Below, piece by piece: positions 7,501-14,800 of a stretch of 32,820 nucleotides of DNA. Source of the stretch: an uncultured Collinsella sp. (GTDB lineage: Bacteria; Actinomycetota; Coriobacteriia; Coriobacteriales; Coriobacteriaceae); assembly GCA_938023085.1 (NCBI GenBank), contig CALHDP010000058.1, forward strand, positions 1 through 32,820, given 5' to 3'. The position numbers were made by a program, and so were the translations under genes. The number at the start of each line of letters is the position of its first letter. The stretch's first letter is position 1. The notes under the pieces were generated by a model that saw only the letters and a program-made list of their open reading frames with translations, made no database searches and was not told the DNA's origin.

Positions 7501-9312
7501 CCCGAGCGCCCCATCCGCGTCGTCGACCAGTGGATGTACCACAGCCGCCTGTACGCCGTCGCCCGTTTTGTGACGATGCGCAACGATCTGGACCTGATCC
7601 AGCTCAACTCCTTCGGCTGCGGCCTGGATGCCCTGACCACCGATCAGGTACAGGAAATCCTAGAGGCCAGCGGCAAGATCTACACCGTGCTCAAGATCGA
7701 CGAGGTGTCCAACCTGGGTGCCGCGCGCATTCGCATCCGCTCGCTCATGGCCGCGCTTAAGGACCAGGAGGCCGAGCGCCTGGCCGAGGCCACGGCCGCG
7801 GGCGAGGCCTACGAGCAGGGCGATGCCGCGCCGGTGGCGCCCTCCACGGATGCCCCCGCATTCGCGAGCCGCAAGTACACGTTCGAGGCGCAGCGCGAGA
7901 GTGCTTCGACCGCGTGGCCCAAGGTCCCCTTTACCGAGCAGATGCGCGAGGAGGGCTACACCATCCTGTGCCCGCAGATGGCGCCGATCCACTTTGACCT
8001 GGTCAAAGAGGTATTCCGTGGTGCCGGCTACAACTTGGAGCTGCTGCCCTCGACCGACCACGACGCCGTCGAGGCCGGCCTGCGCTATGTGAACAATGAC
8101 ATTTGCTATCCGTCGATCCTGGTAACGGGCCAGATCATGGAGGCCATCGAGAGCGGTCGGTACGACCTGTCCAAGACGGCCGTGGTTATCAGCCAGACCG
8201 GCGGCGGCTGCCGTGCCACCAACTACATCGCACTTATCCGCAAGGCCCTGCGCGAGAGTGGCCACCCCGAGATCCCGGTGATCTCGCTTTCTGCTGTGGC
8301 GCTCGGCGAGGACAACCCCGGCTTTAAGATTACGCCGGCGCTGCTCAAGCAGGCGGTCTACGCGGTGCTCTTTGGCGACGTGATGATGCAGATGCTCTAT
8401 CGTTGCCGTCCGTACGAGGCCACTCCCGGCGCTGCCAACGCACTCTACGAGGAGTACATGGCGCGCGCTCGCAAGCTGGCGCCCAAGTTCAACAGGCATA
8501 ACTACACCAAGCTGTGCCGCGAAGCCATCCGCGCGTTCGACACCATGCCGCTTGTGGGCGAGGGCGCCAAGCCGCGCGTGGGCGTGGTCGGCGAGATCTT
8601 GGTCAAGTTCCACCCCACAGCCAACAACCACGTGGTCGATGTCATCGAGCGCGAGGGCTGCGAGGCTGTGGTGCCGGGCCTGCTCGATTTCTTCCTGTAC
8701 TCCATGAGCAATGCCGAGCTGCAAAAAGACGAGCTGGGAAGCTCTGCCACGGCGCGCGCTAGCATGCAGGCACTCATTAAGCTGGTGGACTGGATGCGTA
8801 CGCCGGTGGAGGAGATGCTCGAAAAGTCCCGCCGCTTTGAGGCGCCCGAGCGCATCGGCACCATGGCCGACAAGGCCCGCACGGTGCTTTCGGTGTGCAA
8901 CAACATGGGCGAGGGCTGGCTGCTCACGGCCGAGATGCTCGACCTGATCGACCATGGTGCGCCCAACATCATCTGCACGCAGCCCTTCGCGTGCCTGCCT
9001 AACCACGTGGTGGGCAAGGCCGTGATCAAGGAGCTGCGCCGCCAGCATCCCGAGAGCAACATTGTCGCGGTGGACTACGACCCTGGCGCGTCCGAGGTCA
9101 ACCAGCTCAACCGGATTAAGCTTATGATTAGCGTGGCGAAGGAGAACATGCGCGCCGGCAAGGGCTTTAAGCTCGAGAAGGTGGCGCCGCTCGCAATGGA
9201 CGAGGTCACCGGCCAGATGCGTGCCCATGATGGCTGCGTGAGCTGCGGGCCGGCCAGCGAGGAGGCCGTTGCATCGGTCGCCAAGCGTCTGGGACGCGGC
9301 ATTAAGAAGTAG
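4531..9312 (+). CDS. Fused 2-hydroxyacyl-CoA dehydratase activase, two BadF/BcrA-type ATPase domains plus DUF2229 and HgdB-like regions
   Basis: 1593 residues. Residues 1-80 form an Ala/Glu/Lys-rich helical leader. ATPase domain 1 starts at GIDVGSTTVK (Asp90) and has Cys205 (TCAGGTGAFIDQ) and Cys244 (SRCGVFAKTD). ATPase domain 2 starts at GIDAGSTTMK (Asp405) and has Cys525 and Cys564 (SRCTVFMNSR). The cysteine pairs are 39 residues apart in both domains, the same spacing I recall for the [4Fe-4S] ligands of HgdC. A cysteine cluster follows (Cys686, Cys689, Cys693, Cys712), then the DUF2229 region (about 745-1000) and a region like the HgdB/HgdA-type dehydratase subunits (about 1160-1560). The C-terminus has CVSCG. 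Known activases use ATP to push one electron into a dehydratase. Very long fusions of this type occur in anaerobes, but their reaction is not established. GAGGAGA just upstream supports the start. Confidence 0.9.
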   Translation: MSKLVEGIKDRVVAAAREAAPAVVDAAQKAATAAAEKVAEAVADAKNVAGETSVVSEPATAAEPVAAAQAPEGAIFNPEAARGNLHLGIDVGSTTVKLAVLNDDNQIVYAKYQRHHTDVRACARDLFEGAATVLPTAQMTCAITGSGGLLLSQWLDLEFVQEVIASKRAVETLIPATDVAIELGGEDAKIIYFDNGIEQRMNGTCAGGTGAFIDQMATLLHTDASGLNELAANATTIYPIASRCGVFAKTDVQPLLNEGARPEDVAASIFQAVVTQTISGLACGRPIRGNVAFLGGPLQYLSELRHRFYLTLNLDEEHRIVPQNAHLFVASGAAMAHESNKLSTFPQLIEAIDSLGDTQGAEVERLDPLFATDEDFAEFKTRHDQEVVPKGKLEGYTGRVFIGIDAGSTTMKAALVGEDGQLLHTWYGNNNGDILGTAKVIMADFYNHIPAGCTIGHVTTTGYGEALLIEALKADSGEIETVAHLRGAKAFLPGVEFILDIGGQDMKCLRVKDGVIEHIMLNEACSSGCGSFIESFAVSMNMDVRAFANAAIHAKAPVDLGSRCTVFMNSRVKQAQKEGATVGDIAAGLSYSVIKNALFKVIKLRDPKEIGSQVIVQGGTFMSDATLRAFEQLTGVHAVRPDIAGCMGAYGAALLARDRAGADGTSTILSAEDIAHLTVTQKHVRCGRCSNNCQLTVNDFGGGRRFITGNRCEKGAGHKKQKTEAPNLFKKKNELLFNREVLSPDEAPRGTVGIPRALNMYENYPFWHAFFTRLGFSVQLSDQSSKKTYQAGIESMPSESVCYPAKMSHGHVMNLIDRDVDFIWMPCVRWERKEDPTAGNCYNCPIVMSYPTALALNIDEIREQNIEFLYPFVPYHDKTELKRRLYQVLAVDRVADAEAGRGRVRGPKITRSEVDAAVNAAFEADARFHEDIQTMGEEALKWVEDHGGHGIVLAGRPYHNDPEINHALPELISSFGFAVFTEDSLAHLVKPERPIRVVDQWMYHSRLYAVARFVTMRNDLDLIQLNSFGCGLDALTTDQVQEILEASGKIYTVLKIDEVSNLGAARIRIRSLMAALKDQEAERLAEATAAGEAYEQGDAAPVAPSTDAPAFASRKYTFEAQRESASTAWPKVPFTEQMREEGYTILCPQMAPIHFDLVKEVFRGAGYNLELLPSTDHDAVEAGLRYVNNDICYPSILVTGQIMEAIESGRYDLSKTAVVISQTGGGCRATNYIALIRKALRESGHPEIPVISLSAVALGEDNPGFKITPALLKQAVYAVLFGDVMMQMLYRCRPYEATPGAANALYEEYMARARKLAPKFNRHNYTKLCREAIRAFDTMPLVGEGAKPRVGVVGEILVKFHPTANNHVVDVIEREGCEAVVPGLLDFFLYSMSNAELQKDELGSSATARASMQALIKLVDWMRTPVEEMLEKSRRFEAPERIGTMADKARTVLSVCNNMGEGWLLTAEMLDLIDHGAPNIICTQPFACLPNHVVGKAVIKELRRQHPESNIVAVDYDPGASEVNQLNRIKLMISVAKENMRAGKGFKLEKVAPLAMDEVTGQMRAHDGCVSCGPASEEAVASVAKRLGRGIKK

Positions 9313-9340
9313 CTTGCCTGCTATGGGCTAGATATGAGAC

Positions 9341-9376
9341 AAACGGGTGGTGGCCGTACCGGCTACCACCCGTTTT
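9341..9376 (+). terminator. Rho-independent terminator after the activase fusion
   Basis: AACGGGTGGTGGCC pairs with GGCTACCACCCGTT across a short loop and is followed by a T run. It is strong and placed 29 bases after the stop codon. Confidence 0.9.
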
Positions 9377-9387
9377 TGCTGGACATA

Positions 9388-9399
9388 TGTTGCGCAAAT
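9388..9399. promoter_or_regulatory. Near-match to the TGTTGCGCAACA palindrome
   Basis: TGTTGCGCAAAT keeps the TTGCGCAA core of the perfect sites at 11756 and 27990. Here it lies between a terminator and a decayed gene, so any function is doubtful. Confidence 0.3.
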
Positions 9400-9618
9400 G
9401 ACCTTGCTACAGCCTTCCGTGGGCTCGCCCGATTTCTGGGCCGGTTTGGGCTTTGAGGACAAGTTACTGCAGGCCCAAGGCGATTTTTCGCTCAACGCAG
9501 GCCAGCACGGTGTGACCTATCTGCCAAACGACGAGACGATCGCTATGGACTGCCCATCGCCACCTACGAGATGGAAGCCGAGAAGTACATCTACCGCGTG
9601 TACAAGTACGAGCTGTAG
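9398..9618 (+). pseudogene. Frameshifted remnant of an unrecognised gene
   Basis: One frame from the ATG at 9398 reads sensibly to about 9538 (it includes SPDFWAGLGFEDKLLQAQGD and HGVTYLPNDET). The sense then moves to another frame from about 9532 to the TAG at 9616, which reads YGLPIATYEMEAEKYIYRVY. The join suggests a one-base indel. Together about 70 residues remain, and there is no clear ribosome site. I cannot name the family. The rest of 9313-9808 holds a terminator (9341), a perfect inverted repeat, GTCGCCAGC with GCTGGCGAC (9721-9740), and no other convincing gene. Confidence 0.5.
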
Positions 9619-9808
9619 CGCTGCGCTTAGGTTTGACCAATGGAGTATGAAAACACGCCGTTCGCCGATGCCCCCTCCGCGAGTGGCAGCCATATGGTTT
9701 GATGTCAGAAACATATAGTTGTCGCCAGCCTGCTGGCGACGTTCCCCCTGATATCGGAGGTTCCAGGTATGTTTCACGCTCCGTTAAACAACTATCGGTT
9801 GGGCTAAC

Positions 9809-10258
9809 ATGGGTCGCCGTGCTATTTCGATAACCCTTGCAGTGGTCTGCCTGGCTGTGCTCCTGGGCGCTACAGGGCTGTTTGCTATAAGTCGAGAAAC
9901 GTCCTATATGCAGGAATGCGCTTCCGAAGGGTTTGCCATTGACGGTTACTATCGGGACGACAAGACGAGTCTGGAAACCCTGGCCTTTCTTGAAGAGGAT
10001 AACCATCGGTGGCAACTGGTCGACAAAGACGGCAGCTGCGTAGACGGGCAGTTTAAGCGTACGGATGACCCCAACATCCTGATATTAAAGAAGGAAAACG
10101 GCGAAGAATTCGGTACGGTCCACGTGGCGTATGTGTCACGCCGACGCGAGCAGGGCCAGCTCTATCTATTTAGAAATAGCAAAGTGACCCGATTTTATCT
10201 GGTGAGCACCAAACCTGCGTTTACGGTGGAGTCGGGCGATGTCGATGCGGACGTCTGA
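9809..10258 (+). CDS. Membrane-anchored hypothetical protein
   Basis: 149 residues. After a short basic start, residues 5-27 form one hydrophobic helix (ISITLAVVCLAVLLGATGLF) that could be a signal anchor. There is no lipobox cysteine. The rest is hydrophilic and mixed, probably extracellular, with beta-rich spacing (for example RWQLVDKDGSCVDGQFKR and FGTVHVAYVSRR). I do not recognise the family. The ribosome site is weak (TTGGGCTAAC before the ATG). GC content is lower than in neighbouring genes, and it lies beside a decayed gene, so it may be a recent arrival. It is followed by a terminator at 10279 and faces the DUF389 gene on the other strand. Confidence 0.7.
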   Translation: MGRRAISITLAVVCLAVLLGATGLFAISRETSYMQECASEGFAIDGYYRDDKTSLETLAFLEEDNHRWQLVDKDGSCVDGQFKRTDDPNILILKKENGEEFGTVHVAYVSRRREQGQLYLFRNSKVTRFYLVSTKPAFTVESGDVDADV

Positions 10259-10278
10259 TTCACGGCAATAAAACAGCG

Positions 10279-10313
10279 AGCGGGGCGCGGACGTGAACTA
10301 CGTCCCGCTTTTT
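10279..10313 (+). terminator. Terminator after the membrane-anchored hypothetical gene
   Basis: AGCGGG pairs with CCCGCT and GGACGT with ACGTCC around a short loop, followed by five T. The outer and inner stems are separated by a bulge on the left side. Confidence 0.75.
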
Positions 10314-10385
10314 GCATGTGCCTGCGTCGCGTCTGAGCCTCGCCGCGACTTGCGCCTGTGCGCGGGAGCCATCCCATGCTCCGCA

Positions 10386-11525
10386 TTACTCCACATCAAA
10401 CTCCACACGATCGAGTTCGGGCACATTGAGGTTGATGAGCTTGCGGGCGACGTGACGGTCGTGTGCCCCAGGCGCCTCGCTTGTCGTCACATGGGCGACA
10501 ATCTCGCGCTCGACGATGCCCTCCTCGTCGCCTTCGGTGGTCGAGGTTTCGACGGCGACGGTGTAATCCTTAAAGCCCGGCAGCACCGCGGCAAGTTCGC
10601 GCGTAGTTTCGGTGACACCGTAGCCGTCCTGCACGCCGGTCTGCGCCGAGCCAATAGACCCCGCCGTCATAACGATGCAGGGGATGGCAAAGACTACCGT
10701 ACCCACAATGATGCGGCGGCGCACCTTGCGCGATAGCTCGTCGACCTCGGCATCTTCTTCGGCGGTCACAATGCCGTCGCCGTTGAGGTCGCGCTTGAGC
10801 GGCACGCGCAAAAGAAGCAGCACGGCTTCGGCAGCCAGCGCGATAAAGACAACGTTGATGCCAAACTCGTAGAGGGCCGAGAGAAACAGCGACCCGCTTG
10901 CGATGGCGATGCCATAGCCCGCCGCGCACAGGGGCGGCATGAGCGCGGTCGCCACGGCCACGCCGGCGATGAGCGTGGCAGGTTCCTGGTCGCGCGAGTT
11001 GCCCAGGCCACCCGCAAAGCCGCCCGCGAGCGCGACGGCAAGGTCCCACACAGTCGGTGTCGAATTGTCGAGGATAGCGGCCGTGGTGGTGCCAAGGGGC
11101 GAGAGCTTAAAGTACAACGTGGACGTGACCAGGCAAAAGGCCATCTGTAGAGCCAAGCTCGCGACGGCCTCAAGGGTAATCTCGCGGTCGAGCGTGGCGA
11201 TGCCGTATGCCATGGCAAGGACCGAGCCCATGAGCGGGCAGATGAGCATGGCGCCCACGATGGCGATGTCCGAATCGATATCGAGGCCGATGCTTGCGAT
11301 GAGCATGGCGATGATGAGGATACACAGGTGAGAGCCAGTCAGACGCGCGCCGTTTACAAAACGCTTGCGAATCACGTGGTAGGGCGCGCGACCCTCGCGA
11401 ATGTTGAATGCGCGCTTGAGGAAGCGGGTGATGTTTTCCATGGCCTCGCTATGGGCAGGGCGGATGCCGTGGCGCCGGTGATGGCGTTCGCGTAGTCGCT
11501 TGATCTGTTGTTTGTCGAGTTCCAT
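10386..11525 (-). CDS. DUF389 domain multi-pass membrane protein
   Basis: 379 residues from the ATG at 11525, which has GAGGTGG upstream; a GTG further out would add an unlikely Arg/Pro-rich leader. The N-terminal 50 residues are basic and cytosolic. A block of about six membrane segments follows (about residues 65-265), with DUF389 marks such as GAMLICPLMGSVLAMAYGIA and VATALMPPLCAAGYGIA. The C-terminal part has an acidic patch (DLNGDGIVTAEEDAEVDE) that resembles an EF-hand calcium loop, one more membrane span and a soluble tail. DUF389 proteins are widespread in actinobacteria and of unknown function; transport has been guessed. The EF-hand-like loop is what I see, and calcium binding is inference. 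Confidence 0.88.
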   Translation of the reverse strand: MELDKQQIKRLRERHHRRHGIRPAHSEAMENITRFLKRAFNIREGRAPYHVIRKRFVNGARLTGSHLCILIIAMLIASIGLDIDSDIAIVGAMLICPLMGSVLAMAYGIATLDREITLEAVASLALQMAFCLVTSTLYFKLSPLGTTTAAILDNSTPTVWDLAVALAGGFAGGLGNSRDQEPATLIAGVAVATALMPPLCAAGYGIAIASGSLFLSALYEFGINVVFIALAAEAVLLLLRVPLKRDLNGDGIVTAEEDAEVDELSRKVRRRIIVGTVVFAIPCIVMTAGSIGSAQTGVQDGYGVTETTRELAAVLPGFKDYTVAVETSTTEGDEEGIVEREIVAHVTTSEAPGAHDRHVARKLINLNVPELDRVEFDVE

Positions 11526-11832
11526 GTCCACCTCGTTCCAGGGCGGTCCGCGCAACGCACCCGTTGTTCTAACTCTACACCGTGGCGGGCGGGGCGCCTG
11601 TTGGACGCGGGATCCGATAGGACGGATGACGCGGGAGCAAATGCAAATCACAGGCTCAATTCCATCCCGCGAAAATATGATGCACCAGCTCCTGCATATG
11701 TGACGAAATTGTGAAGCACGAGAGCGTGAATTTCAAAAAATCCGCCGGTGACCAATGTTGCGCAACAGAATTCAAAAATCAGCTCTTACATTTTGAAGCG
11801 TATGGATACATCCGTGTCAAAGGGAGAAAGCC
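11526..11832. other. 307-base divergent intergenic region
   Basis: It separates the DUF389 gene (minus) from the surface protein gene (plus). No gene is seen. It turns AT-rich from about 11690 and contains the perfect palindrome TGTTGCGCAACA at 11756-11767. TTACAT at 11786-11791 might be a -10 element, but no -35 at good spacing is obvious. The ribosome site AAAGGGAG lies directly before the surface protein start. Confidence 0.6.
11756..11767. promoter_or_regulatory. Perfect palindrome TGTTGCGCAACA upstream of the surface protein gene
   Basis: A 12-base perfect palindrome 65 bases before the surface protein start. An identical 12-mer occurs at 27990-28001 before a zinc-ribbon membrane protein gene, and a near match at 9388. 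Position and symmetry suggest a shared operator; the regulator is unknown. Confidence 0.45.
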
Positions 11833-14800
11833 ATGGCAAACTACAGTCCACAACACTTTGAGCCTAGGGCCAAGGCCGTCAACGTCAAGGGCGTTGCCAA
11901 CCGCGCCGTCGCAACCGTTTTGACGGCGGGCCTCATCGCTCAGCCGCTCATGTCGCCGCTGGCGGCAATCGCCGCACCGTCAACCGATAACGGCGATTCT
12001 GTTCAGGGGGGGGGTAGTTCTGTAGAGAACACCGTTGTCGCCGGTAACCAAGCGGTCGCAAAGACGGCTGCCCAGCTGGCCGAGGAGTCGGCAAAGCAGC
12101 TCAAGGACGCTCAGGCCGCCTACGATGCCGCCCAGAAGAACGCCGATGCGGCGGGCCAGTCTCAAAAGCAGGCGCAGCAGCAAAAGAATCAGGCCTCGCA
12201 GGCTGTGAGCGACAACGAAATCGAGCAGAACGCAGCAGAAGTCGCCGCGCTTCAGGAGAAGATTGACGAGCTTAAAGCGGCCGTCGAAAAGACCGAGCAG
12301 CAGCAGAAGAAGCTGGGCGACCTGAACGATCAGCTCGAACAGGCCAACAAGAGTGTCGAGGATAAGACCCAGGCGCTCAAGGACGCCAAGGCAAAGCAGG
12401 ATGAGGCCAAGAAGGCCCTCGATGATGCCCAGGCCAAGCTCGAGGCCATGGGTATGGACGAGTACGAGGCCGCCAAGAAGGCCGTCGAGGACGCGCAGGC
12501 AAAGCTCGATGACGCCAATAAGGCCGTTACTACTGCACAGGACAATCTGGACCAGGCCAAGGCTGCCGAGGCCAGCGCCCAGCAGGAAAAGCAGAATACC
12601 GAGGCAGCTTTGACGACTGCCCAGGCCAAGAAGCAGGAGACTGCCGCTGCTCTCGCAGTCGCAACCACCGCGCGCGATAACGCCCAGCAGAAGCTCAGCC
12701 AGGCGCAGGCCGCGCTCGATGCCGCGACCTCGGGCACGGGTATCGATCTGAACGCGCTCGAGGCTGCCAAGGTCACTGCCGCCAGCGAGCTCGCGACCGC
12801 GCAGGCCGCGCTCGATGCCGCGACGACTGCAGACGCCACCGCACAGGCGAACCTGCAGGCTGCGCAGACTACCGTCACCGCCGCGCAGGAGAAGGCCAAC
12901 GCCGCCAACGCTGCTGTGGCATCTGCCCAGTCTGCATACGATGCGGCAAACAGGGAGTACAAGGACGCGGCCAGTAAGCGTGACGCCGCGAAGACGGCAT
13001 ACGAGCAGGCCCAGCAGACCGAGGCCGACAAGAAGGCGGAGTACGACCGACTCGTCGAGGTTCGTCAGCAGAAGAGCAACGAGTTCGATCAGGCTCGTGC
13101 TGAAGTAACCGACGCGCATAATGCATACGACGCCGCAAACGCCGAGGTCGAGAAGCTTAACCAGCAGATTGTCGACCTCAAGTCGAACATGACCGTAGAC
13201 CAGAATGTCATCAGCCAGGGCATGTTCGGCTTCATGAACTACATCATCGGCGGCAGCCAGTTCACAGCCACGCAGAAGAAGAACGCCCAAGACGCCGTAT
13301 CGATGCTGACCGGTGCCGATGACAAGGCCGAATGGTATGACCAGTACGTCGATCATGACATGTCTCGCGACACCAATCCGCTTTCCTTGGAGCAGATGCG
13401 CAACGCCCTGACCTACCTCGATACCCAGAACAACCTCCGCAAGGCGAACGGTCAGTCGGCGCTCAGCGTCAGCCTCCGCATGACTGTGGCAGCTGCCCTT
13501 AATACATCGTATTCATCGAACATCTGGGGGCACTCTGGCTGCTACTATGATAACGGTGAAAATCTTGCCGGCGGCGGCGGTGCATATACCGGTGGAGAGA
13601 CCGAGGACACCCTCGGTTGGCCCTATACCGGTCTCTACACCCAGGAGAAAGAGGCATTCGATAAGTACGTCGCGCAGTATGGCGACGAACTCGGCAGCCA
13701 CCGATATGATGCCTATTATATCTCCCAGAACTACAACAGCATCTATCAAGAGTGTGGGCATTATCTCAACATCATCGATGCCGCTGCGGAAGCCATCGGT
13801 ATTGCAACCGGTAGCGGAAAGAATACCGATTCCGAGGTAACCATCTTCGATTACAGCGCTGATGATACCCAGGCCGATTTCACTGTCTCAGAGTTCAAGA
13901 AGCTCCTCAACGACTATATCGATTCCGCTTACAACGCAGGCGGCACGCAGGAGCAGAAGGAGCAGCTGAAGCAGCTACAGAATAAGCTGGCGGAGGCGCA
14001 GAAGAACTTCGGGACTGCCGGAACGGCTTATTCTGACGCATTGGATAAGCAAGAAAGCGCACGCGACGCCTATACAGCGGCCGACACGAACGTGAACACC
14101 GCCAAGGGTGAGTACGAGAAGGCTAAGTCCGGCACCGCCGCTGCGAAGACGGCATACGACGCCGCGAAGGACGCACTCGGCGGAATCGACATCGAGTCCC
14201 TCAAGCAGAACCTCGATGCCGCAAAGTCCGAGGCCGCTACTGCCCAGGCGGCTCTCGATAAGGCAAACGCCACGCTTGCTGACAGCAAGACGAAGGCAGC
14301 TGAGGCCGCTGCTCGAAAGGCGAAGGCTCGCAGCGCCCGCGATGCCGCCAAGGCAAAGTCCGAACAGGCCAACGAGGCGTATGACAACGCCACGGCTTCG
14401 GTCAAGGACCTTGCTGCCAAGCGCGATGCCGCCCAGGCGGACCTTGCGAATAAGCAGGGCTCGCTTGACGAGGCAAAGAAGGCCGACGATGCCGCCCAGG
14501 CTGGTGAAGACAAGGCCCAGGCCGCAGATGTCCAGGCCGCGACCGCTCTTTCGGACGCCAAGCAGGCAGTTGCCGCCAAGAAGCAGGCTGTGTCCGATGC
14601 GCAGGCCAAGGTCAAGGCTGCCGAGGGTGAGCTGGCTACCGCGAACAAGGCCTTCGAGCGCTTCGCTGGAGCCCAAAAAGCGGTCGACGACGCCAAGGTC
14701 GCCTATGACGCCGCTGTCGCCGGCGTCGCCGATGCCCAGAAGCAGCTCGAGGCCGCCAACGAAGCCGTCGTCGATGCGAACTTCGAGATCGTCAAGGCCA

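Noticed and set aside
5593..7542. 649-codon open frame on the minus strand inside the activase fusion
   Set aside because: It is antisense to a gene with clear domains; long antisense frames are expected at this GC content and codon bias. The protein has no recognisable motif and no ribosome site.
9464..10015. Minus-strand frame of 183 codons across the remnant region
   Set aside because: It overlaps the better supported plus-strand gene at 9809 and the remnant, has no motif and no ribosome site.
11980..13356. Long minus-strand frame opposite the first coiled-coil arm (and a similar one at 13975-15450)
   Set aside because: The Leu/Gly-rich product is the antisense reading of Ala/Gln/Lys codons. 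The plus-strand protein has a signal peptide, CAP motifs and a wall anchor.
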